NCBI GenBank assembly: GCA_044360075.1
Contig: JBIKLA010000008.1
Span: forward strand, 1-64,000
Source of the DNA: OMII01 sp947467385
GTDB taxonomy: Bacteria; Bdellovibrionota_C; UBA2361; OMII01
Reading direction: 5' to 3'
Length of the DNA: 64,000 nucleotides
The translations under genes and the position numbers were made by a program. The notes under the pieces are model-generated. The model did no database searches. It was not told the DNA's origin and worked only from the letters and a program-made list of their open reading frames with translations. Each line of letters begins with the position of its first letter. Within the stretch, counting starts at the first letter, position 1. Below are positions 50,944 through 59,432 of this stretch, piece by piece.

Positions 50944-51552
50944 GTGAGATTCGCGGCGCTGATAATTCTTGGTGCGCTTTCGCTGGGGGGTAATTTCCTT
51001 TTTGTGAACTGGAGCACGCCCCTGAAGGACGCGGTGACTATCCGGGTTCCGGGACTTGAGGAGCCAGTTGCAGAGTGCTTGGGCGCCGGCAAACAGGCGC
51101 GCGTGCGCTTTGAGGTGAGGCTGTGCCGCCGCCGCTCTGTGTGGCTTGACCATTGCCAGTCGCCACGCTCGGAGATGCACCACGTTGAGTATGACGGCAT
51201 TACCGAAAGCTACCGCGTCGTGTCGGATCGCTTCGGGGACACGGAAGACCCCACGGCTGTTGGCGTGCCGAGCCGGGACCAGGCGGTGCGGGAGGTCCTC
51301 GTGTCGCACCGGCTTTCGGTCCCTTTTCTTGAGCGTGAGGAGGTGGGGCTCTCCCGCCAGTCAGAAGCCTACATATCGGTCCGGACAATTTTTCGCTGTA
51401 TGGGCAGCTCAAGCCGCACCTTCGCCCACCTCTCGCGCTTCCTCACATTCGGTCTTTTGAACGTAGTTGAGTCCGTGTCGGACTGGCACGACTTCTCGCT
51501 TGAGCCGGAGGCAGGCGGGCAGGGGGTTGTCGACCAGGAAGAGATCCGATGA
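50944..51552 (+). CDS. DUF4390 family protein
   Basis: A 202-residue protein with an N-terminal hydrophobic anchor or signal (about 3-22), then a beta-rich domain (RFEVRLCRRRSVWLDH; EYDGITESYRVVSD; ISVRTIF). The arrangement DUF4390 followed by an NtrY-like kinase is recurrent in beta/gamma/delta-type genomes, suggesting a periplasmic partner of the sensor; that is inference. GTG start 3 bp after ruvB; its TGA overlaps the kinase ATG (ATGA). Confidence 0.82.
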   Translation: MRFAALIILGALSLGGNFLFVNWSTPLKDAVTIRVPGLEEPVAECLGAGKQARVRFEVRLCRRRSVWLDHCQSPRSEMHHVEYDGITESYRVVSDRFGDTEDPTAVGVPSRDQAVREVLVSHRLSVPFLEREEVGLSRQSEAYISVRTIFRCMGSSSRTFAHLSRFLTFGLLNVVESVSDWHDFSLEPEAGGQGVVDQEEIR

Positions 51553-53759
51553 AATCCGTCGTCTCGCTGGCCCGAAAGCTGCGCTGGGTTCTTGCCGGGT
51601 GTGGCGTGCTGTTTGCGCTTCTTGCCGTCTCTGCCATTATGGACTGGCGCTCTGAGGACGACTCATTCCTGAGCAATGTGCTTGTCTTCTTCCTCGTTAA
51701 CCTCAATATCCTGGCGCTCCTGGTCCTCGTCGTGCTCGTAGGTCGCAACGTCGTGAAGCTCATTTTCGAGCGCAGGCGCGGCATACTTGGCGCGCGCCTG
51801 CGCTCGCGGCTCATGGGGGCTTTCGTCTTAATTGCGTTTGTTCCGATGGTGCTCTCGTTCCTCGTAGCGAGCGGGCTCATCAGCGAGGCTATGGAGGGTT
51901 GGTTCAGCAACCAGATCGACTCTACCGTTAATGGCGCCATGACGATCGCCCGCCAATACATGTCGCACGCCAAGTTCTCGGTGCAGGCGTCGGCAGGACG
52001 GATACGCGGGGATCTCTCCCCCCGAAGCGTGCTCGACAGCGACTCGCTGACGTCTCTCCAGCAGCACCTTGAGCGCCTCCGCCAGGCAAATGACCTGTAC
52101 GCTATAAAGATCGTTTCCAAAGATGGCGCTGTGCTGCTCGAAGCTGCCCACCCCACGGCCGCAGTTGAGTCCTTTGCGGAGCCTCCGCTTGACCTTGAGG
52201 CAATACGGAGTGCCCTTAAGGACGGCGAGCAGGTGCGCATCGAGGAGCGTGGAGCAAGCCAATTTATCCGCTGCTACAACCCGGTTCGCTCGCGCATCGT
52301 CGTCACATCATACCGCATGGATCCGGAGCTAGTGCATGCCGAGGGTATAGTGCAGGACTCCTTCACCGAGTACGAGCAGCTAAAATCGTTCAAGCATCCC
52401 CTGAAGTCCAACTTCTTTATTACCCTGGCGCTGTTTAACCTTCTGACGCTCTTTGGCGCCATCTGGATCGCGTTTTTCATCTCAAAGCAGATCACGGGCC
52501 CAATCCAGCGGCTCGCCGAGGGGACCCGTTCTGTGGCGCGCGGAAACTATGACTTCCAGCTTGAGCCCATGCGCGATGACGAGATCGGCTTCCTCGTCAC
52601 ATCGTTCAACCAGATGCTCCAGGATCTTCGGCGCTCGCGCGACGAGGCTGAGCGCCGGGGCGTTCTCATCGAGACGATTCTGGCAAACCTCGCAGTTGGA
52701 GTCGTTGCGCTCGACAACGAGAAGCGCGTCACCACGGTAAACAGCGCCGCGGGTGCGCTGCTGCAGATTGATCACGTTCACTTCAGGTCTGGGTCCCACC
52801 TTTCGGAGCTGCTGCGGCCGCAAGATCTGGCAAAGATCGGGCCGCTACTCGACGCGCTTGCAAACGGAGAGAGCCAATCCTCGACTTTGGTTGCGGAGTC
52901 TGAGATACGGATCGAGAGCGGGGGAAGGGAGCTTCTCGTTGTCTCGACGGCAGGCAGGATCGTGGCGGGAGAGGGGAGCTTCCTCGGGTACGTTCTCCTG
53001 CTTGATGACGTTACAGAGCTCTCTCGCTCCCAGCATCTTGCGGCATGGAGGGATGTGGCGCGAAGGATAGCGCATGAGATCAAGAATCCCCTGACACCGC
53101 TGCAGCTCTCGGCGCAGCGGCTTGAGCGGTTGCTCAAGGGGAGCGAGCTGGCGGGCTCGGTGGAGGAGTCAACGCGCTCGATCGTCGAGCATGTGGAGAT
53201 AATCAAGCGGCTGGCAAATGAGTTCTCGGAGTATGGCCGGATGCCAACCGCGCAGTTCACCCCGACAGATCTTGCAGGGCTCGTCGCCAGCACGGTGCAG
53301 AGCTTTACGCGCGAGCACCAGGAGGTGTCCTTCTCGTTTGCGGTGGAGGGAACAATTCCGGAGATGCTGCTTGACCCGGAGCAGATCCGGGGCGTGGTCC
53401 GAAACCTGCTTAACAACGCGGCCGCAGCCGTCTCCGCCCAACCATTAAACCCGGCGCAGCACGTGGACGTTAAGCTCTCGTTTGACCGCAAGGTTTCGCG
53501 AGCGGTGCTTGAGATCGCTGACAATGGGCCGGGAGTCCCCGCCGCTGACAAGAACCGCATCTTCGAGCCGTACTTCACCACGAAGAAGGGCGGGACGGGC
53601 CTGGGACTTGCGATCGTGAGTACAATCATCTCAGACCACCAGGGCGAGATTCGGGTCTTTGATAACCGCCCGTCGGGAACCCGGATGGTAGTGACCCTTC
53701 CGCAGTACCCCCAGCCCACCACGCGCCGAAAGATATCATCCGCGTCGGTCGAGGTTTAG
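51549..53759 (+). CDS. NtrY-like membrane sensor histidine kinase
   Basis: A 736-residue kinase: membrane helices near 13-32, 42-63, 84-106 and 282-302, with a periplasmic domain between the third and fourth; HAMP (QITGPIQRLAEGTRSVARGNYDF), a PAS domain (about 365-480), the H-box AHEIKNPLTPLQLSAQRLE (His near 510), N-box NLLNNAAAAV and G-boxes DNGPGVP and GGTGLGLAIV. The domain order and H-box are NtrY-type, associated with nitrogen or redox signalling. Its start overlaps DUF4390. The usual NtrX partner gene is absent downstream. Confidence 0.92.
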   Translation: MKSVVSLARKLRWVLAGCGVLFALLAVSAIMDWRSEDDSFLSNVLVFFLVNLNILALLVLVVLVGRNVVKLIFERRRGILGARLRSRLMGAFVLIAFVPMVLSFLVASGLISEAMEGWFSNQIDSTVNGAMTIARQYMSHAKFSVQASAGRIRGDLSPRSVLDSDSLTSLQQHLERLRQANDLYAIKIVSKDGAVLLEAAHPTAAVESFAEPPLDLEAIRSALKDGEQVRIEERGASQFIRCYNPVRSRIVVTSYRMDPELVHAEGIVQDSFTEYEQLKSFKHPLKSNFFITLALFNLLTLFGAIWIAFFISKQITGPIQRLAEGTRSVARGNYDFQLEPMRDDEIGFLVTSFNQMLQDLRRSRDEAERRGVLIETILANLAVGVVALDNEKRVTTVNSAAGALLQIDHVHFRSGSHLSELLRPQDLAKIGPLLDALANGESQSSTLVAESEIRIESGGRELLVVSTAGRIVAGEGSFLGYVLLLDDVTELSRSQHLAAWRDVARRIAHEIKNPLTPLQLSAQRLERLLKGSELAGSVEESTRSIVEHVEIIKRLANEFSEYGRMPTAQFTPTDLAGLVASTVQSFTREHQEVSFSFAVEGTIPEMLLDPEQIRGVVRNLLNNAAAAVSAQPLNPAQHVDVKLSFDRKVSRAVLEIADNGPGVPAADKNRIFEPYFTTKKGGTGLGLAIVSTIISDHQGEIRVFDNRPSGTRMVVTLPQYPQPTTRRKISSASVEV

Positions 53760-53838
53760 GAGCTTTGGCGAAGTCGGCTACGCAAAATGCCTGTTGTACC
53801 TAAGGCCTCTGGTGTCAGGTGCTTAGCTGGCTTTTTTT

Positions 53839-53876
53839 GCTGCGCCCTAGCTGTCCGGGTATTGCGCGGCTTTTTT
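53839..53876 (+). terminator. Possible terminator after the NtrY-like gene
   Basis: GCTGCGC (53839-53845) can pair with GCGCGGC (53864-53870) using one G-T wobble, followed by six T. The 18-nt loop is long, so the call is tentative. Confidence 0.35.
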
Positions 53877-53878
53877 GG

Positions 53879-53907
53879 TTGGGCGCCGCACCGAGGTCCT
53901 CTATAAT
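53879..53907 (+). promoter_or_regulatory. Promoter upstream of fbp
   Basis: TTGGGC (53879-53884), 17 bp, TATAAT (53902-53907, perfect -10). Start expected near 53914, giving a leader of about 240 nt. Confidence 0.6.
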
Positions 53908-54152
53908 GGAGAGAGCGGACAAGATTGAGCTTCTAACTGTTCCGGCCGTCTCGTGGACCGCTTCAGAGTCTTGTCCAACTTGAGTAGTTTCCGTTTTCGT
54001 TCCTGCTCAGTGCCCACGCAGTAAGCTTTCTATGCGGATCTCGGGGGCGGCAGGAGGCATTTACACACGCTCTTTTGTTCACGCGTGAGCATGAGTCGTC
54101 GTCGGCTTCCCTGCCACGCAGGGGCCTCGACCCTTCAACGGTAGCGAGAGAA

Positions 54153-55154
54153 ATGATACCCACCCAAACCTTAAGCCGCTTCATACACTCCAAGAGACGG
54201 CTCTATCCCGATAGTACTGGAGAGCTCTCTGACCTGCTCGTGTCCATCTCCGTGGGCATGAAGTATATCAGCCAAATGGTGGCGACAGCAGGATTCAAGG
54301 GGCTTCACGGCTACACCGGCAAGACGAACTCTCACGGCGAGGAGACCCGCATGCTCGACGAGGAGGCAGACGAGGTTCTCGTCGAGCTCTTGAGTTCCTC
54401 GCGCCATTTCGGTCTTCTCGTCTCGGAAGAGCGGGACAGCGTAATAGAAACTGAGGCCGCGAACGGGGAGGGCAAGTACGTCTTGGCGTTCGATCCCCTG
54501 GATGGCTCGTCAAACATCGGATCAAACATCCCGACGGGGACCATCTTTTGCATTCTTCGAAAAAAGGATCTTTCGAAGCCGGCCTCTCACGATGACTTTC
54601 TGCAGCCGGGCTCCCGCATTGTTGCTGCTGGGTATTCTGTGTATGGGGCGAAGACCTCATTTGTGTACTCGACCGGCACGGGCGTCCACGGATTCACTCT
54701 CGACCCAAGCCTTGGAGAGTTCGTGCTGACCGACGAGAACATCAGGATACCCAGAAGCGGCTCTATATACAGCGTCAATGAGGGCAACACCTGTTACTGG
54801 AGCGAACGGGTTAGGGCCTTTGTTGACAAGCTCAAGGAGCCAACTGCCGCAGGCGAGGCTCCCTACTCGGGGCGCTACGTCGGCTCGCTCGTGGCTGATT
54901 TCGACCGCACGCTGCGCAAGGGGGGCATCTTCCTCTATCCGACCGATTCACGGCGCCCCTCCGGGCGGCTGCGGCTGCTGTATGAATGCATGCCCCTTGC
55001 GTTCATAGCGGAGCAGGCTGGGGGCCTTGCGATCAACGGCCCGCACGACGTGCTCTCGCTTATCCCCGGTGATATTCATGAGCGCTCAGCATTCATCGCC
55101 GGCAGCGAGCAGGAGGTTAGGGTCTATCGCAAGCTCGTGCACGGAATCGAGTAG
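54153..55154 (+). CDS. fbp: Fructose-1,6-bisphosphatase class 1
   Basis: Gluconeogenic Mg-dependent phosphatase producing fructose 6-phosphate. The 333-residue protein has normal length and the metal/phosphate site motif FDPLDGSSNIGSNIPTGT, the upstream VSEERD and the substrate block GRYVGSLVADFDRTLRKGGI. ATG at 54153 (MIPTQTLSRF) follows GCGAGAG. Preceded by a long leader and its own promoter; followed by a separate promoter for the next gene, so monocistronic. Confidence 0.95.
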   Translation: MIPTQTLSRFIHSKRRLYPDSTGELSDLLVSISVGMKYISQMVATAGFKGLHGYTGKTNSHGEETRMLDEEADEVLVELLSSSRHFGLLVSEERDSVIETEAANGEGKYVLAFDPLDGSSNIGSNIPTGTIFCILRKKDLSKPASHDDFLQPGSRIVAAGYSVYGAKTSFVYSTGTGVHGFTLDPSLGEFVLTDENIRIPRSGSIYSVNEGNTCYWSERVRAFVDKLKEPTAAGEAPYSGRYVGSLVADFDRTLRKGGIFLYPTDSRRPSGRLRLLYECMPLAFIAEQAGGLAINGPHDVLSLIPGDIHERSAFIAGSEQEVRVYRKLVHGIE

Positions 55155-55166
55155 CAAATCCATGAG

Positions 55167-55195
55167 TTGAGGAGTGCCTCCCTCAAGGCTACAAT
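55167..55195 (+). promoter_or_regulatory. Promoter of the ArnT-like gene
   Basis: TTGAGG (55167-55172), 17 bp, TACAAT (55190-55195), with a predicted leader of about 26 nt containing AAGGT. Confidence 0.6.
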
Positions 55196-55227
55196 GACGG
55201 AGTCCCTGCAAAGGTCCGGTACTCCGA

Positions 55228-56979
55228 ATGCAACGAGCCTCCAAAAAATTCCCGTGGCGCCTGCTGCTTGTGGCGCTTGGCGCGTACGCTCTCATCCAGG
55301 TGGCCTTTCTCGGGCTTGGGTCGATTCACTCGGGGATGGAGGCACGGGAGGCAGCCGTGATCGACACCATTATGAGGGAGGGACAGTGGCTCATTCCGGA
55401 TATGCCTGGCCAGATGGTGCCGCAGCCGGGCTTGTATCATTGGGCAGGCGCCGCGTTCGGCATAGTGCTAGGTGGCTTCTCTGAGCTGGCAGTGCGCCTG
55501 CCCTCGCTTCTTACGGCACTCGGTGTGCTCGTATGCTGTGCCTTGGCCGGATACAACCTGGCGCGCATCAGCCGAACTACAGAGAGCGACCTGCACTGCG
55601 AGCGTGTCGCGCTCTTCTCGGCGGGGATTCTCTCGCTGACCTACGGCTTTCAGCAGCTGACGGTCCAGGCGCGAGGGGACATGTCGCTATCCTTTTGCGT
55701 GTGGGGTGCGATTGCGGCGCTGCTCCTTCCGGCACGGGGCGATCTGGGGCATGTGCAGGCTATTCCGGCACGGAATCGCAGCCTCTTTTGGCTCTTCTGT
55801 GCGCTCGCAACGCTCACTGCAGGCCTGCAGGGGCTTGCCGTTCCGATTAGTCTTGCAGCCATTGGTGGCGTGTGGGTTGCCGGATTCGCCCGGACCGCGA
55901 GGGAGATAGTGAGGCCGAGCGCCGGCTGGCTTGCGCTTGGTGTGACGCTTTTTGTGCGTTATGTGCAGCTTCGTGCAGGAGATGGCATGGCGCCGTTAGG
56001 TGCGGAGGGAGATCTTGGCCGGTTGTGGTGGTTCTATGCTGTATCTCTCTTTCGAAGCACCTTCCCATGGGGGCTCCTGATGGTTGCCCTGGCGGCAGGA
56101 ATGTTTCCGCGCCATCCAACGGTCTCGTACTCTGGAGGCCGGGCTCGCGTTGCCTTCCTTCCCCTGGTGGTGCTTACTTTTGGCGTATGCGCCCTGTCGC
56201 TCATTCGGACTGGCTGGCACGCAAGCCTGCTGCCACTCTTCCCGCTGGTTTCGATACAGCTCGCGCTTGTGCTTTCGATGCGCATCGAGCGCGGCGGTGC
56301 GGCGGTTCGCGAAAGGCTGTGGGCGATCGCCAGGAAAGCGGAGATCCTCCTTGCGTTTATCGGGGTATGCATCCTCGTGGTGACCGGCCTTGCGCTGCAG
56401 GGAGACTGGAGCCTTCATCCGCTTGAGGAGGTCGTAAAGTTTGCCTTCGGACCTTTTGCCGTGAGGCTCGGAACCGTGCTTTTGGTGGCTCTCGTCGCCG
56501 TGGTTGCGATACAGAAGCGCAGCGCTGCAGTGCTGTACTGCAGCGTCTGGATGCTTATGGCGGCCGTGATGACGATACTCGTCTCGGCGGGATTTGTCCT
56601 TAAGTCATCGCTCACCGGATTCAGCTCGATGTCCGAGCAGATCCTTCTGCTCGTGAAGCCTGGGCAGGAGATAGCGCTCATCGCCGACCCTTCTGACGAC
56701 TACTTCGCTCCGATGATGCTCTATCTGCACCGTCGTGTGAGGGTCCTGGTGCCGGACGCAAGCGAGCCCCTGTGCGACCCTTCCATGCTATACGTGGCGC
56801 GGCGCGAGTGGCTTGATCGCCATGAAACGCTTGTGCCAGGAGAGCTTCGGGAGGTGGCCGTGCTTCAGGAGACGGCGCATGCCCTGCGCCGCGACGGAAT
56901 TGGGGAAGTAATTGTATTTGCGTGCGCCCCAACTGCGTACCCAAATGATCGGGGTGAGCGGCGGTGGCACGACGCGTGA
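55228..56979 (+). CDS. ArnT/PMT-type membrane glycosyltransferase
   Basis: A 583-residue polytopic protein of the GT-C fold, with about 11-12 membrane helices. The first periplasmic loop carries the acidic motif GMEAREAAV (ExRE, equivalent to DEARY in ArnT) and is followed by RLPSLLTALG, both typical of polyprenyl-phosphate-dependent GT83/PMT_2 enzymes. The C-terminal soluble part (about 475-583) is alpha/beta. Likely adds a sugar to lipid A, an O-antigen or protein in the periplasm; donor and acceptor are unknown. Confidence 0.8.
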   Translation: MQRASKKFPWRLLLVALGAYALIQVAFLGLGSIHSGMEAREAAVIDTIMREGQWLIPDMPGQMVPQPGLYHWAGAAFGIVLGGFSELAVRLPSLLTALGVLVCCALAGYNLARISRTTESDLHCERVALFSAGILSLTYGFQQLTVQARGDMSLSFCVWGAIAALLLPARGDLGHVQAIPARNRSLFWLFCALATLTAGLQGLAVPISLAAIGGVWVAGFARTAREIVRPSAGWLALGVTLFVRYVQLRAGDGMAPLGAEGDLGRLWWFYAVSLFRSTFPWGLLMVALAAGMFPRHPTVSYSGGRARVAFLPLVVLTFGVCALSLIRTGWHASLLPLFPLVSIQLALVLSMRIERGGAAVRERLWAIARKAEILLAFIGVCILVVTGLALQGDWSLHPLEEVVKFAFGPFAVRLGTVLLVALVAVVAIQKRSAAVLYCSVWMLMAAVMTILVSAGFVLKSSLTGFSSMSEQILLLVKPGQEIALIADPSDDYFAPMMLYLHRRVRVLVPDASEPLCDPSMLYVARREWLDRHETLVPGELREVAVLQETAHALRRDGIGEVIVFACAPTAYPNDRGERRWHDA

Positions 56980-57001
56980 GCTCCGGCGGCGCGGCCCACA
57001 G

Positions 57002-57478
57002 CTAGGCGTCGTCTGGGCTGTGTGGATTCATATCGGGACGGTTCTTGCGAATATGGCCGTGCACCACCCGCAGCGACAGTGTGAGGATGATGGCTATGAG
57101 GGTTGCTGAGATCGCGAGATCCTCGCGATGAAAACCCACTGCCATGCCGATGCTCGCGGTTACCCACATGAGGGCGGCAGTCGTGAAGCCAGACACGCCG
57201 TGCTTTGAGCGAAAGATCGTTCCGGCGCCGATAAAGCCGATGCCGGGCACGATCTGCGCCGCGATTCGGCTGGGGTCGCCCGAGTGAAAAGACTGCACCG
57301 CCTCCCAGGAGAGGATCGTGAAGATGCAGCTTCCTAGGCAGATGAGGGCAAATGTTCTGATACTCGGATCCTTGCCGGCGAGCTCCCGCTCCACACCGAT
57401 AAGGCCTCCCAGAAGCGCTGCCACAAGAAGCTGCGTGTTGAAGCCGTTGAAGATGACTGAGGCGAGATCTGACTGCAT
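57002..57478 (-). CDS. MgtC/SapB family membrane protein
   Basis: A 158-residue protein with four to five membrane helices and the hallmark motifs LLGGLIGVEREL and VPGIGFIGAGTIFR, then GFTTAALMWVTASIGMAVG. It lacks the long soluble C-terminal domain of Salmonella MgtC. Members are linked to magnesium stress and ATP synthase regulation in pathogens; here the role is unknown. A -10-like TATTCT (57490-57485) lies 6 nt before its ATG, without a clear -35 box. Confidence 0.9.
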   Translation of the reverse strand: MQSDLASVIFNGFNTQLLVAALLGGLIGVERELAGKDPSIRTFALICLGSCIFTILSWEAVQSFHSGDPSRIAAQIVPGIGFIGAGTIFRSKHGVSGFTTAALMWVTASIGMAVGFHREDLAISATLIAIILTLSLRVVHGHIRKNRPDMNPHSPDDA

Positions 57479-57555
57479 CGATGAAGAATACCACTGCTGG
57501 TCAGCGCCAGTAAGGTGTCATATTGTGTTGCAAGACCAGTCGGTTAGGAATTGCA

Positions 57556-57608
57556 GCCCGAAGCGCATGCCTGCGCGGAGCTGTAGAACAGCAGGCATTT
57601 CGCAGGGC
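57556..57608 (+). promoter_or_regulatory. Hairpin covering the rdgB ribosome binding site
   Basis: GCCC-GAA (57556-57562) and ATGCCTGC (57567-57574) pair with GCAGGCAT-TTC (57591-57601) and GGGC (57605-57608), giving an 8-bp core helix extended by two short helices. The AGGG Shine-Dalgarno (57604-57607) is within the outer helix, 6 nt before the ATG. Confidence 0.55.
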
Positions 57609-57613
57609 TCTCA

Positions 57614-58195
57614 ATGAACGAATGTAAGCTTCTCTTCGGCACCACAAACCAGGGGAAGCTGGCAGAGGTGCGCAAAGTACTAGCTCCCTCAGGGATTGCG
57701 ATTGAGGGATTGGAGAGCCTTGGCTCTGCGGCACCTCACGTCGTCGAGGGGCTCCCCTCGTACGAGGGCAACGCCGCGCTCAAGTCGCGCGCCTATGCCG
57801 CATGGAGCGGGCGGCCGTGCATCGCTGATGACACTGGAATTGAGATCGATGAGCTGCGGGGCCTGCCCGGAGTGTATTCGGCGCGCTTCGGGTTGCGCCG
57901 GGCGGCCGAGATACTCGGATGCGGGCGGCCTAGCCCTGCGCGGTTTGTGTGCTGCATCGCGTACTCCGAGCCGAACGGTAGAACGGTTTGTGTGCACGGA
58001 GAGCTGAGAGGGGTGATCGAGGTGCCCTCGATGGCGGTCGTGTCCCAAATTGAGGGAACGCCACTGCCATATTCCCCGGTTTTTACCCCTGCTGGGGAGG
58101 CTAAATCCCTTTCAGACATGCATGCCTCTGGTAGTTTCCTCTCGCATCGTGGTCGTGCAGTGCTCTCGCTCATGAAGGTCCTTGGCTGGGCGTGA
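57614..58195 (+). CDS. rdgB: RdgB/HAM1 non-canonical purine NTP pyrophosphatase
   Basis: Hydrolyses dITP/XTP to monophosphates to cleanse the nucleotide pool. The 193-residue protein has the N-terminal GTTNQGKLAEVR, catalytic ADDTGIEIDELRGLPGVYSAR and the C-terminal SHRGRAVLSL. Normal length. Its Shine-Dalgarno AGGG is embedded in a hairpin. Confidence 0.92.
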   Translation: MNECKLLFGTTNQGKLAEVRKVLAPSGIAIEGLESLGSAAPHVVEGLPSYEGNAALKSRAYAAWSGRPCIADDTGIEIDELRGLPGVYSARFGLRRAAEILGCGRPSPARFVCCIAYSEPNGRTVCVHGELRGVIEVPSMAVVSQIEGTPLPYSPVFTPAGEAKSLSDMHASGSFLSHRGRAVLSLMKVLGWA

Positions 58196-58287
58196 CATCG
58201 AGCCGGTTAGGTTTCTGTTAGCCTCGACAGAGCAAATCAAATGGTTCCCTAACGGGAGCGAGGCTGCTTAGTTCGCTAGAGTCCGCT

Positions 58288-59424
58288 ATGTTCGACGGTA
58301 GAGTGCGCCGAAAAGTGGAGAGCAAGGCGATGAGTGCAGTTGTTACCCAAATGAGAGCTTCGGCGGTTCGCAGCGATGTGGGCGCGAAGGTGGCTGAGGC
58401 GGTCTCCTTGCGGGATGCCAAGCGCATCGAAGAGATCGTCCGCGAGGTAAGCTGGGCTCCTGAGTCGGTCGAGAAGCGCACTGAGGCGATCGTCTCGATA
58501 GTTGGCCACCATTTTGCTCTCAACAGTGTTGTCGTCGGTGCGGTCCATCTGCTGGAGTCGCTCGACCCTGGCGTCGCGGGAAAGCTAGCGCGGAAAATCT
58601 TGTCGGATCCACCAAGTGATGAGCGTGAGATGGTGCGCGCCGCTGCGATTCGGGCCCTGGTCGAAAGCGGGACACTTGATCAAGAAGATCTGCACCACGT
58701 CGCCCGGAGCATTAACAGCAACCTCTCGCACGTGCGCTTCGCTTGCCAGCGAGCCCTTCGCGGGCTCAAGGGCGCCAACCGAAAAGCGCTCGAACAGCTC
58801 GTTGCGTCGTCACAGGATCCGGGCATGGAGCCGCTTAAGCTTTTTGTGAGAGCGCTGGAGCCAGAGGCTCGTCAGCAGGCTGAAATCGCAGAGCCCCTCA
58901 CGGTGCCGGCAAGGCCCCGCACGGTGCCGGCAAAGCCATCTGCTGAGAAGTTGGCCGCACGGCGCGCCCTCAAGGGCGCTGCCGCGGCGCGGCGCATCGC
59001 CGATGAAAGAATAAAAAGGATCCAGGAGGTTAGCGAGCGCAAGGCGAAAGAGGCCCGCAGCGAGCCTACTGGTTCGCGTGCCGTTAAGCCCGCGACCCCG
59101 ACCGGTGAAGCTGTTTCTGGGCCGAATGCTCGGGTTGAAGTGCAGGATGGCGGGCCAGCCGGTTTAGCTGACAATGAGGCCTTATCACGCCTGTCAGCGC
59201 TGCGAGATCCCGCGCTAGCCTCCCTGGCGTTGGATGGCCTGAGGACGATGATGACGCTGGCAGTCAAGCCTGACGAATTCGCGGCCGCGGCGGCGGAGGT
59301 TGCGCACCGATTTGGCATCGATAGGGCTCGAGCGCATGCGGACCGCACGCTGTGGTTCCTGTCACACCCGGACTTTTGCGGGCATGAGGGGTTGCTTGAG
59401 CTGTCTCGGGCTCTTTTCTCCTAG
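58288..59424 (+). CDS. Helical-repeat (HEAT-like) protein with extra C-terminal region, paralogue of the convergent gene
   Basis: A 378-residue soluble protein. Residues about 40-200 form an all-helical repeat-like domain (RDAKRIEEIVREVSWAP; NSVVVGAVHLLESL; VRFACQRALRGLKG) resembling HEAT repeats and aligning throughout with the neighbouring minus-strand product. A Pro/Ala/Lys linker (about 205-290) leads to a second helical region (about 300-378). A -10-like TAGAGT lies 5 nt before the ATG at 58288; ATG at 58330 with upstream GGAGAGCAAGG is an alternative start. No known family assigned. Confidence 0.65.
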   Translation: MFDGRVRRKVESKAMSAVVTQMRASAVRSDVGAKVAEAVSLRDAKRIEEIVREVSWAPESVEKRTEAIVSIVGHHFALNSVVVGAVHLLESLDPGVAGKLARKILSDPPSDEREMVRAAAIRALVESGTLDQEDLHHVARSINSNLSHVRFACQRALRGLKGANRKALEQLVASSQDPGMEPLKLFVRALEPEARQQAEIAEPLTVPARPRTVPAKPSAEKLAARRALKGAAAARRIADERIKRIQEVSERKAKEARSEPTGSRAVKPATPTGEAVSGPNARVEVQDGGPAGLADNEALSRLSALRDPALASLALDGLRTMMTLAVKPDEFAAAAAEVAHRFGIDRARAHADRTLWFLSHPDFCGHEGLLELSRALFS

Positions 59425-59432
59425 GAGCCGCC

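Larger units (their letters stand above)
53760..54152. other. 393-bp interval between the NtrY-like gene and fbp
   Basis: Holds a possible weak terminator (53839-53876), a good promoter (53879-53907) and about 240 nt of predicted leader with an 8-bp inverted repeat (53917-53924 with 53969-53976). No gene is supported; a longer fbp frame from 54075 has no conservation before MIPTQ. Confidence 0.65.

Noticed and set aside
49828..51309. 493-codon minus-strand frame opposite ruvB and DUF4390
   Set aside because: It is antisense to unmistakable RuvB; it has no family motif and is a GC-rich third-position shadow.
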